This document shows positions 1-5,336 of a stretch of 5,831 bases of DNA, one piece after another. The notes under the pieces were generated by a model. It saw only the letters and a program-made list of their open reading frames with translations. It was not told where the DNA came from and ran no database searches. The DNA comes from an uncultured Collinsella sp. (lineage in GTDB: Bacteria > Actinomycetota > Coriobacteriia > Coriobacteriales > Coriobacteriaceae): assembly GCA_900553935.1 (NCBI GenBank), contig USFK01000104.1, forward strand, positions 1-5,831, written 5' to 3'. The position numbers were made by a program, and so were the translations under genes. Each line of letters opens with the position of its first letter. Position 1 is the first letter of the stretch.

Positions 1-163
1 CCCTGCCGCTGCACCCGGAATATCGCACCTTGCCAATGGTCTGGTACGTGCCGCCGCTGTCGCCGATGCCCCGGCAAGCTTTAAGGTCGCCTTTATCGAC
101 GAGCTCTATCGCGCGACCGCCCAGGACATTGCCGACAACCAACTCGAGCTCGAGGAGGCATAA
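1..163 (+). CDS. thiM: Hydroxyethylthiazole kinase, C-terminal end (partial)
   Basis: Only the last 53 codons are present, read from base 2 to the TAA at 161-163; the gene begins outside the window. The stretch ASFKVAFIDELYRAT resembles the C-terminal helix of ThiM, which usually reads like GPGSF.V..LDALY. ThiM phosphorylates the 4-methyl-5-hydroxyethylthiazole moiety with ATP in thiamine salvage. The glycines that usually precede SF are replaced by AP-A here, and a short acidic tail (residues ELEEA at the end) follows the conserved helix. The kinase active site is not in the window, so activity cannot be judged. The identification rests on this short match together with thiE two genes downstream in the same tight cluster. 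The stop lies 3 nt before the next ATG, and the AGGAGG serving the next gene sits inside this reading frame, which suggests translational coupling. Confidence 0.75.
   Translation, partial: PAAAPGISHLANGLVRAAAVADAPASFKVAFIDELYRATAQDIADNQLELEEA
153..158 (+). promoter_or_regulatory. Ribosome binding site for the thiamine-binding protein gene
   Basis: A perfect AGGAGG lies 8 nt before the ATG at 167, inside the last codons of the thiM-like gene. It decides the start of the next gene in favour of the first Met over Met10 (ATG at 194), which has no Shine-Dalgarno sequence. Confidence 0.85.
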
Positions 164-166
164 GCC

Positions 167-508
167 ATGTCCGAGCCCGCAACCAATGCCGGCATGAACA
201 CCCTGGTCGCCGTGGCCATCGCCCCGTGCGGCACCGGTGACGAGCTATCCGCCGAGGTCGCCGAGGTCGTGCGCGTCATTCGCGAGAGTGGCCTTCCTAA
301 CCGCACCACCTCGATGTTCACCGAGATCGAGGGCGACTGGGACGAGGTCATGCAGGTCGTGCGCGACGCAACCTTTGTGTTGGCGAGCAAAGGTATCCGT
401 ACCGAAGTCGTGCTCAAAGCCGATATTCGCCCCGGTTTTACCGAAACCATGACCGGCAAACTCGAGCGCATGGAAGCGCAGATCAAAAAGCAGGAGGAAG
501 CACGATGA
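167..508 (+). CDS. MTH1187/YkoF-type thiamine-binding protein
   Basis: This encodes a 113-residue soluble protein with no signal peptide or membrane segment. It matches the MTH1187 family (formerly DUF77) in length and motifs: a first strand ending in APCGTGDELSAEVAEVV (residues 19-35), RESGLP (39-44), a second strand with SMFTEIEGDWDEV (49-61), and VVLKADIRPG (81-90). Family members are ferredoxin-like folds related to YkoF, which binds thiamine or its HMP part. The usual role proposed is binding, carriage or buffering of thiamine or a precursor; no catalytic residues are known to me. The N-terminus is about 10 residues longer than in many relatives, but the strong ribosome binding site supports this start. 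The gene starts 3 nt after the thiM-like stop and its TGA overlaps the ATG of thiE (ATGA at 505-508), so all three genes are almost certainly one transcript. The thiamine link is inferred from family and context. Confidence 0.88.
   Translation: MSEPATNAGMNTLVAVAIAPCGTGDELSAEVAEVVRVIRESGLPNRTTSMFTEIEGDWDEVMQVVRDATFVLASKGIRTEVVLKADIRPGFTETMTGKLERMEAQIKKQEEAR
492..497 (+). promoter_or_regulatory. Ribosome binding site for thiE
   Basis: AGGAGG lies 7 nt before the thiE ATG at 505, inside the preceding gene. Together with the ATGA stop/start overlap it fixes the thiE start and predicts translational coupling. Confidence 0.85.
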
Positions 509-1200
509 GCATCCGCGACAACCTTGATATCTCGGCTTATCTGGTACTCGGTCCCGAAAACACCCTCGGGCGACCCGTGGGCGATGTGGTGGCTCAGGCG
601 CTCGACGCCGGCTTCACCTGCATCCAGGTGCGCTCCAAGGTGGCAAGCGCCCGCGAGATCATCGCGCTGACGGGCGATGCCGCAAAGGCGATCGCTCAGG
701 CCGGCAAGACCGGACAGGTCGCCCTGCTGATCGACGACCGCCTTGACTGCGTACTTGCCGCACATGAGCAGGGCATCGCCGTCGACGGCGTGCACGTGGG
801 CCAGAGCGATATTCCCGTCGAGGTCTGCCGCAAGCTTTTGGGCCCCAATGCCATCGTGGGTCTTTCGGCCCGCTGCGAGGAGATGCTCGAGTACGTCAAG
901 ACCGCCGATATGAGCCTGGTCGATTACCTGGGCGTGGGCCCGCTTCACGAGACCGAGACCAAGCGCGACTGCGGACGCGCGGCAGATGGCTCCATCATCA
1001 CCAAGAGCTTTGAGGACCTGGCTGCCCTCCATGCGGCAAGCCCCGTGCCCATCGTGGTGGGCGGCGGCGTCAAAACGGCCGATCTGCCGCAGCTCAAGAC
1101 TACCGGCGTCGACGGCTTCTTTGTGGTGAGCGCCGTCTGCAGTGCCGACGACCCCTACGCCGCAGCCAAGGAGCTCGTCGATACCTGGCAGCAGGCATAA
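505..1200 (+). CDS. thiE: Thiamine-phosphate synthase (thiamine-phosphate pyrophosphorylase)
   Basis: ThiE condenses HMP pyrophosphate with hydroxyethylthiazole phosphate to give thiamine phosphate and pyrophosphate in the cytoplasm. The 231-residue product is close to the usual length and shows the TIM-barrel motifs in order: YLVLGPENT (12-20), IQVRSK (40-45), LLIDDR (74-79), DGVHVGQSD (94-102), GLSAR (119-123), YLGVGPL (141-147) followed by TETK (150-153), VVGGGV (184-189), and VVSAV (207-211). By comparison with the Bacillus enzyme, Asp78 and Asp102 would be the magnesium ligands. Two small oddities are Asp77 where Asn is common, and a few extra residues (about 87-93) between these two metal motifs. 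Upstream partners are the thiM-like kinase and a thiamine-binding protein; no thiD, thiC or thiL is in view. A TPP riboswitch, if present, would lie upstream of the window. The gene ends before a palindrome that may stop transcription. Confidence 0.95.
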   Translation: MSIRDNLDISAYLVLGPENTLGRPVGDVVAQALDAGFTCIQVRSKVASAREIIALTGDAAKAIAQAGKTGQVALLIDDRLDCVLAAHEQGIAVDGVHVGQSDIPVEVCRKLLGPNAIVGLSARCEEMLEYVKTADMSLVDYLGVGPLHETETKRDCGRAADGSIITKSFEDLAALHAASPVPIVVGGGVKTADLPQLKTTGVDGFFVVSAVCSADDPYAAAKELVDTWQQA

Positions 1201-1243
1201 GCCTAGACCGAGCAGTTGCTCCGCAGCCCCATATCTTCAATAG

Positions 1244-1291
1244 CGGAAAGCGCATCCCAGTTTGGACGTCCATTCCGGGATGCGCTTTCCG
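1244..1291. terminator. 48-bp near-perfect palindrome between convergent genes (terminator-like or repeat element)
   Basis: The outer arms CGGAAAGCGCATCCC (1244-1258) and GGGATGCGCTTTCCG (1277-1291) are perfectly complementary over 15 bp. A further 10-bp palindrome, TGGACGTCCA (1263-1272), sits exactly at the same centre, and G1260 can pair with C1275. In all, 21 of 24 base pairs match, and symmetry stops abruptly at both ends. It begins 43 nt after the thiE stop and ends 9 nt from the stop of the convergent phospholipase gene, so a bidirectional terminator is the simple reading. Neither strand has a T-tract after the stem, so it is not a textbook intrinsic terminator. A dispersed repeat of REP type or a protein-binding palindrome are alternatives. 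Confidence 0.65.
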
Positions 1292-1300
1292 ACGTAGTCC

Positions 1301-2170
1301 CTACCCCGCCAGATACGCTTCCAGCGCGGGCAACGTCGCCTCCGCATCGCGACGGCCGATCTGGTAGATGCGCTCGAGCTCGTCGGGCTCGCGGCACAGC
1401 GACGGCACCTTCACCGATTCGCTCGGCCGCACCACAAAGATCTCGCCAGAGGCCTCGCGGCGCGCCAGGTCATCGAGCGTGGCATTGTAGACCTCATGCC
1501 GATGCTCAAGCGCCGCAACAAACTCCGGATAGTGACGATACACGCGACGCAGCATAGGCATCACGCTATTGGGCTGCTTTACAAAGCCTGCCGGCTGCGT
1601 CAACACCACCACGTTGCGGTCATAACCCTGCGCAAACAGCCAAGCGCTGGGAATGGAATCGGCAACGCCGCCATCCAAGTACTTACGACCCTCGATGGCA
1701 ACAGGACGCGTCGCCACGGGAATCGCCGACGACGCCCGGATCCACTCAATATCGCGCTCGTCGCCATAGGGCAGGTCATGGTAGACGGCCTGCCCCGTCT
1801 TAAGATCGGTACATACGCACGTAAACCGCATGGGGCAGGCGCGATATGCCTCCAGATCGATGGGATCGCGCTCGATGGGTACCTCATGGTAGGCAAACTC
1901 GGCATTGAACATATCGCCGGTTCGCAACCAGCTCGTCACGCTCGCATAGCGCTTGTCGGCGCAATAGGCCTTGTTGTAGCGAATGGCGCGGCCGATCTGG
2001 CGCGATTTAAAGTTGTAGCCAAACGCCGCGCCCGCCGAGACACCCACCATATGGTCGCAGGTTAAGCCGTGCTCCATCCATACGTCGAGCACGCCCGCCG
2101 TATACATACCGCGGTAGCCGCCTCCCTCGAGCGCAAGTCCCACCGTGCGCGTCGTGTCTGGCTGTGCCAT
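1301..2170 (-). CDS. Patatin-like phospholipase, YjjU type
   Basis: The 289-residue protein is a serine acyl hydrolase of the patatin family, expected to deacylate phospholipids or other lipids using a Ser-Asp dyad. The oxyanion loop GGGYRG is at residues 16-21, the nucleophile elbow GVSAG at 43-47 (Ser45), and the catalytic Asp in the DGG motif at 166-168. The C-terminal part (about 225-289, with YNATLDDL and a RRDAEATLPALEAYL end) resembles the DUF6363-type tail of YjjU-like proteins. There is no signal peptide or transmembrane segment, so it is probably cytoplasmic or peripheral. The chosen ATG (2170) has GGAG 8 nt upstream (2179-2182); the longer frame back to 2254 would add 28 unconserved residues and cross the probable promoter. 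The gene is convergent with thiE and divergent from the GGDEF/EAL gene. The natural substrate is unknown and no quorum-sensing or defence partner is adjacent. Confidence 0.9.
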   Translation of the reverse strand: MAQPDTTRTVGLALEGGGYRGMYTAGVLDVWMEHGLTCDHMVGVSAGAAFGYNFKSRQIGRAIRYNKAYCADKRYASVTSWLRTGDMFNAEFAYHEVPIERDPIDLEAYRACPMRFTCVCTDLKTGQAVYHDLPYGDERDIEWIRASSAIPVATRPVAIEGRKYLDGGVADSIPSAWLFAQGYDRNVVVLTQPAGFVKQPNSVMPMLRRVYRHYPEFVAALEHRHEVYNATLDDLARREASGEIFVVRPSESVKVPSLCREPDELERIYQIGRRDAEATLPALEAYLAG

Positions 2171-2178
2171 GCGACCAT

Positions 2179-2182
2179 CTCC
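2179..2182 (-). promoter_or_regulatory. Ribosome binding site deciding the phospholipase start
   Basis: On the minus strand, GGAG lies 8 nt before the ATG at 2170. It supports the 289-residue form over the upstream in-frame ATG at 2254. Confidence 0.7.
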
Positions 2183-2206
2183 GTTCCCGTGTTTTAAAGC
2201 GGAACA

Positions 2207-2235
2207 AGTATACCCGCCAACATATATCGACTCAG
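2207..2235 (-). promoter_or_regulatory. Candidate promoter of the phospholipase gene
   Basis: On the minus strand, TATACT (2212-2207) is a good -10 match. The hexamer 17 nt upstream, CTGAGT (2235-2230), matches the -35 consensus only partly and overlaps the small palindrome CGACTCAGTCG (2228-2238). A transcript from here would have a leader of about 30 nt. This is sequence resemblance only. Confidence 0.35.
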
Positions 2236-2320
2236 TCGCATTTATATCGAGCATCGCATCGTCACGCTATCGATTGGCGAATAATAGCCGCCCGCGGCAG
2301 GGGCACCCATATACAATCCT

Positions 2321-2346
2321 CTATTGTTGTTTATACTACTCAATAG
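2321..2346 (+). promoter_or_regulatory. Inverted repeat around a possible -10 box upstream of the GGDEF/EAL gene
   Basis: CTATTG (2321-2326) and CAATAG (2341-2346) are inverted copies separated by 14 nt. TATACT at 2332-2337, a good -10 match, lies between them. No acceptable -35 hexamer was found at the right distance, so the promoter would have to be activator-dependent, or the box is chance. If real, the leader would be roughly 150 nt. Confidence 0.28.
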
Positions 2347-2409
2347 CTATCAGCAGCGAACACGGACCGACATATTAAACCAGCGACGCAGCAAGGCGGG
2401 GGCCTGGAT

Positions 2410-2439
2410 ACACGCAAAGCGTTGAGCAGCAACGCGTGT
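2410..2439 (+). promoter_or_regulatory. Leader hairpin overlapping a possible GTG start
   Basis: ACACG (2410-2414) pairs with CGTGT (2435-2439), and CGTTG (2420-2424) pairs with CAACG (2430-2434). This gives a ten-pair stem with a 5-nt one-sided bulge and a 5-nt loop. The GTG at 2438, the most upstream start codon of the GGDEF/EAL frame, lies at the base of the stem and lacks a Shine-Dalgarno sequence. The structure may be a leader element, or simply argue against that start. Confidence 0.4.
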
Positions 2440-2494
2440 GTACAACGAGCTCGCCCGACGCAATACACCCCGACCTCAGGAAGCCGCTTACAGC

Positions 2495-5212
2495 ATGGAT
2501 ATCGCCAGCAATTACACCGAGACGCTCGAAAAGACCATCCGTGACCTTCTGGAGCGTCAGGACGATCTGATCAGGACTGCCTTTACCGACGAGCTCACCG
2601 GTCTTGGCAACCGCGGCGGCTTTACCCGTTCCCTCGAGGAAATCTGGGAGCAGGAATTGCCCGTGACCATGGCGTTTATCGACATCGATAACCTTAAGCA
2701 CTGCAACGACATCTTTGGACACGACGAGGGCAACCGCTATATCTTGCAGGTGAGCCTCTATCTCAAGCTGTATATGAAGGTGGACGAGGCGGCATTTCGC
2801 CTGGGAGGCGACGAGTTTGCCATCCTGTCCACAATCGCGACCGAGGATGACCTTGCCGAACGTCTGGAGCACTGTCGAGAGGTCCTGCTCAAAAATAACG
2901 ATTCCGAGATGCCTCACTCGTTTAGCTACGGAGTGTCACACGCCGACCCCGCCCTGGGCGAAGCCTCCAATCGCATGACGCTCGATGCCGACCATCGCAT
3001 GTACGACTACAAGCTGCGCCATGCCGTGCACCTTGATCGACGCAATATCACGCAAGTCCACGCCGACGATTTCGAAGTTAGCGATCGCATTTTCGACGCC
3101 CTTTCGATGCTCAACGAAGGCCGCTATTTCTTTATCGAGAACCTGGACAAACATCGCACCCTTTGGTCACAAGGCGCCCTGCGCGATCTTGGCCTTCCTT
3201 CGGAGCATATAGACAACTGCCGCGATTACTGGAAAACGCGCGTCCATCCCGATGACCTCGAGGCCTATACCAACGACATCGACCAGATCTATAACGGCTC
3301 CAAGCACCGTCGCGTCATGCAATACCGCGTGCGCAACGCCACCGGCGACTACGTTCTCTGCCGTGCTCGCGGGTTTCGTATCGACGGCGACGGAAATGTC
3401 CCCTCGCTCTATGTTGGCGAGCTCGTCAACCACTCGCTTGCCGAGACCGTCGACGCCGCCACGGGCCTTGGAACGCAGCGCATGTTGCTCAACGCTATCG
3501 ATGCCTGCCGTCGCGACTGTTGCGAGGCGGGGCTTATAGCGGTGCGCGTTCGCGGCACGACAAAGCTCAACGAGCTTTACGGAGCCGAGGCTGTCGACAA
3601 CATGCTCGCCGAATACGCAGGCCGCATGTTGTCGATCACCCGTGGCAGGAGTCGCGTCTACCGCTCACGAAGCGTCCAGTTTGTCGTGCTCAGCAACGAT
3701 TTGGACCATGAGGCGTTCGAGCAACTGGTCCATCATCTAAAAGAGGCCGTTTTCGCTCCCGTTCGAATCGCGGGCGATACCATTACCCCCGTCTGTCTTG
3801 TCGTCCCGGCCTTTTACGAGCGCTTAATCAATCAAGCGACCGCTGTTTTAGGCGAACTCGACCGTCGTCTTCGCGCCGCCGGCGGGCTTGCACCCAACGA
3901 CAGCCTCCCCATACCCGAGATTGAGCGTAAAAGCGCCGTCGCCGAACGCATCGATACGCTCACGGGCCTCTATCGACCCAGCGAGTTTATGCGGCGTGCC
4001 AACGCATTTCTTAAGACAAGGCGCGACGCCGCTTGGTGTATCGCCACCGTCGACATGGGCCATATGCGACTGTTCAACGAATGGCACGGACAGGCCGAGG
4101 GCGACCGCGTGCTCGCCGATGTGGGCACGGTCCTCAAAGACATCGAGAATGCCGAGATGGGCGTCGCAGGATACTGGGGCCAAGACGACTTTTGCATTCT
4201 CATCCCCTTTGAGCACGTCGCCGTCCATCAAATCTATAGCCGTGTTCGCGAAGCCGTGGCCAAGCACGATGACGGCGTGGGTTTCTGGCCGTCCATGGGC
4301 GTCTACCCCATCGACTCCAACGAGGAAATCACCATCGATGCGCAGGCCAAGGCCATGTTTACCAATCGGCGTGCAAAAAACGACTTTAAGGAGCGCATTG
4401 CCATTTTCCGCCCCGAGGAGTACGAGCGCGAAATCTCGTTCCACCGCACGCTGACCGAATTCCAGTATGCGCTCTCAAACGGCCGCATTACCTACTACCT
4501 GCAGCCCCAGGTCGACATGGAAACCGGCGAGATCACTGGCGCCGAAGCGCTCACGCGCTGGATTGACAAGGACGGCTCCCTCATTTCACCCGTCACCTTT
4601 ATCCCCGCTCTCGAGGAAAGCGGTTTTGTGGTGACGCTCGACAAATACGTTTGGCAGGGCGTTGCCTCGTGGCTGCGCGGGCGCATCGATCGAGGGCTTC
4701 GCGTGGTTCCGATCTCGCTCAACGTGTCGCGCGTGGATATCCTTGCCTGCGACGTTGCCGAGCATATGGGGGCACTCGCCGACCAATACAATCTGCCGCC
4801 CGAGCTCATGCGCATCGAGATCACCGAGACGGCTTATACGGGAGAGTCCGAAGCTGTGGATAAGCTGACGGCCGACCTGCACAACCGCGGCTTCTCGACC
4901 TACATGGACGATTTTGGCACCGGCCAGTCCACGCTCGCGATGCTCAAGAACGTCAACGTCGACGTCATCAAGCTCGACCGCACGTTTGTGCCCGTCGACG
5001 GCGATCAAGGCCGCAGCGTGCAAATCATTTCATCAATGCTCGAGATGGCGCAGTCGCTCCATCTGCCCGTTGTGGTCGAAGGCATCGAGACAAATGAGCA
5101 GGCAAACATGCTACGCCAAATGGGCGCCCGCTACGCTCAGGGCTTCCTCTACTACCGTCCCATGCAGGCGGAGGATTTTGAGGCACTGCTCGACGGTGGC
5201 GACAGCAACTAA
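2495..5212 (+). CDS. Multidomain c-di-GMP protein: GGDEF-PAS-GGDEF-GGDEF-EAL
   Basis: The protein is 905 residues from the ATG at 2495, which has AGGA 13 nt upstream. A GTG at 2438 would add 19 residues but has no ribosome binding site. Domains: (1) GGDEF, about 26-185, with DELTGLGNR (32-40), IDIDNLKHCND (62-72) and intact GGDEF (104-108). (2) PAS fold, about 193-312, with VHPDDLEAY (250-258) and a YRVR/G-Y pattern. (3) Degenerate GGDEF, about 318-455, with RSVQF (392-396) in place of the signature. (4) Third GGDEF, about 485-637, with GQDDF (562-566). (5) EAL, about 648-900, with EALTRW (Glu684), LNVS (Asn743), EITET (Glu775), DDFG (Asp805, Asp806), Lys826, EGIET (Glu862) and QGF (Gln882), all expected for phosphodiesterase activity. 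No membrane segment or signal peptide is seen, so it should be cytosolic. It is probably bifunctional or a sensor-controlled phosphodiesterase; the PAS ligand is unknown. The first GGDEF lacks an RxxD I-site (KVDE at 95-98). Confidence 0.93.
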   Translation: MDIASNYTETLEKTIRDLLERQDDLIRTAFTDELTGLGNRGGFTRSLEEIWEQELPVTMAFIDIDNLKHCNDIFGHDEGNRYILQVSLYLKLYMKVDEAAFRLGGDEFAILSTIATEDDLAERLEHCREVLLKNNDSEMPHSFSYGVSHADPALGEASNRMTLDADHRMYDYKLRHAVHLDRRNITQVHADDFEVSDRIFDALSMLNEGRYFFIENLDKHRTLWSQGALRDLGLPSEHIDNCRDYWKTRVHPDDLEAYTNDIDQIYNGSKHRRVMQYRVRNATGDYVLCRARGFRIDGDGNVPSLYVGELVNHSLAETVDAATGLGTQRMLLNAIDACRRDCCEAGLIAVRVRGTTKLNELYGAEAVDNMLAEYAGRMLSITRGRSRVYRSRSVQFVVLSNDLDHEAFEQLVHHLKEAVFAPVRIAGDTITPVCLVVPAFYERLINQATAVLGELDRRLRAAGGLAPNDSLPIPEIERKSAVAERIDTLTGLYRPSEFMRRANAFLKTRRDAAWCIATVDMGHMRLFNEWHGQAEGDRVLADVGTVLKDIENAEMGVAGYWGQDDFCILIPFEHVAVHQIYSRVREAVAKHDDGVGFWPSMGVYPIDSNEEITIDAQAKAMFTNRRAKNDFKERIAIFRPEEYEREISFHRTLTEFQYALSNGRITYYLQPQVDMETGEITGAEALTRWIDKDGSLISPVTFIPALEESGFVVTLDKYVWQGVASWLRGRIDRGLRVVPISLNVSRVDILACDVAEHMGALADQYNLPPELMRIEITETAYTGESEAVDKLTADLHNRGFSTYMDDFGTGQSTLAMLKNVNVDVIKLDRTFVPVDGDQGRSVQIISSMLEMAQSLHLPVVVEGIETNEQANMLRQMGARYAQGFLYYRPMQAEDFEALLDGGDSN

Positions 5213-5241
5213 TACGCTCGTGCGCAAACGCCACCGTCGAG
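5189..5241 (+). terminator. 13-bp inverted repeat spanning the stop codon of the GGDEF/EAL gene
   Basis: CTCGACGGTGGCG (5189-5201) in the last codons is perfectly complementary to CGCCACCGTCGAG (5229-5241), with a 27-nt loop holding the TAA at 5210-5212. A competing stem, CAAACGC (5225-5231) with GCGTTTG (5245-5251), uses overlapping bases. No T-tract follows. It could contribute to transcript end or stability, or to coupling with the next gene; a terminator role is inferred only. Confidence 0.4.
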
Positions 5242-5272
5242 GGAGCGTTTGTTCCCATGAGCTAACTAATAC

Positions 5273-5293
5273 CCCAATCTAAACCGAATTGGG
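5273..5293 (+). repeat. Small inverted repeat upstream of the second GGDEF gene
   Basis: CCCAAT (5273-5278) and ATTGGG (5288-5293) are perfect inverted copies separated by 9 nt, 43 nt before the next start codon. A TAAGAT (5296-5301) just downstream resembles a weak -10 box without a matching -35. The repeat may be an operator or a weak hairpin; neither is certain. Confidence 0.35.
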
Positions 5294-5320
5294 AGTAAGA
5301 TACAAACCATTGTTCCATCC

Positions 5321-5327
5321 AAGGAGG
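5321..5327 (+). promoter_or_regulatory. Ribosome binding site of the second GGDEF gene
   Basis: AAGGAGG lies 9 nt before the ATG at 5337. It is the strongest Shine-Dalgarno sequence in this half of the window and fixes the start. Confidence 0.85.
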
Positions 5328-5336
5328 CAATCCATC

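Larger units (their letters stand above)
2171..2494. other. Divergent intergenic region without a convincing gene
   Basis: This 324-nt region separates the phospholipase gene from the GGDEF/EAL gene. Much of it is richer in A+T than the flanking genes. Short ORFs in it have no supporting ribosome binding site or recognisable protein motif. It holds three copies of TATCGA (2225, 2245, 2268), the first two being part of an 8-bp direct repeat TATATCGA spaced exactly 20 bp apart. It also holds the palindrome CGACTCAGTCG (2228-2238), the inverted repeat CTATTG/CAATAG around a TATACT (2321-2346), and a leader hairpin (2410-2439). These could be operator sites for the two divergent genes, but no known regulator motif was recognised. 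Confidence 0.6.

Noticed and set aside
106..1032. A 308-residue open frame on the minus strand across the thiamine genes
   Set aside because: It is antisense to three well-supported overlapping thiamine genes, has no recognisable motif and has low-complexity Ser/Thr-rich stretches typical of shadow frames in GC-rich DNA.
1496..2065. A 189-residue plus-strand frame opposite the phospholipase gene
   Set aside because: It lies wholly antisense to the patatin gene with intact catalytic motifs, and its translation shows no family features.
2145..2378. Small plus-strand open frames in the divergent intergenic region
   Set aside because: No good ribosome binding site and no protein motif; they overlap the phospholipase start and its probable promoter.
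2377..2405. Possible c-di-GMP-I riboswitch (AAACC, GACGCA and GGCCT in order)
   Set aside because: The hairpin with a GAAA loop that should lie between AAACC and GACGC is missing, and no closing helix was found. The shared short words are probably chance.
2375..2917. 180-residue minus-strand frame opposite the first GGDEF
   Set aside because: A similar antisense frame occurs opposite the second GGDEF (5406-5723). Their resemblance is a by-product of the paralogous sense sequences.
1301..5212. CBASS-like defence system (patatin effector with a nucleotide cyclase)
   Set aside because: No CD-NTase, ubiquitin-like or HORMA/TRIP13 genes are present, the GGDEF enzyme is not a CBASS cyclase, and the phospholipase resembles the housekeeping YjjU group.
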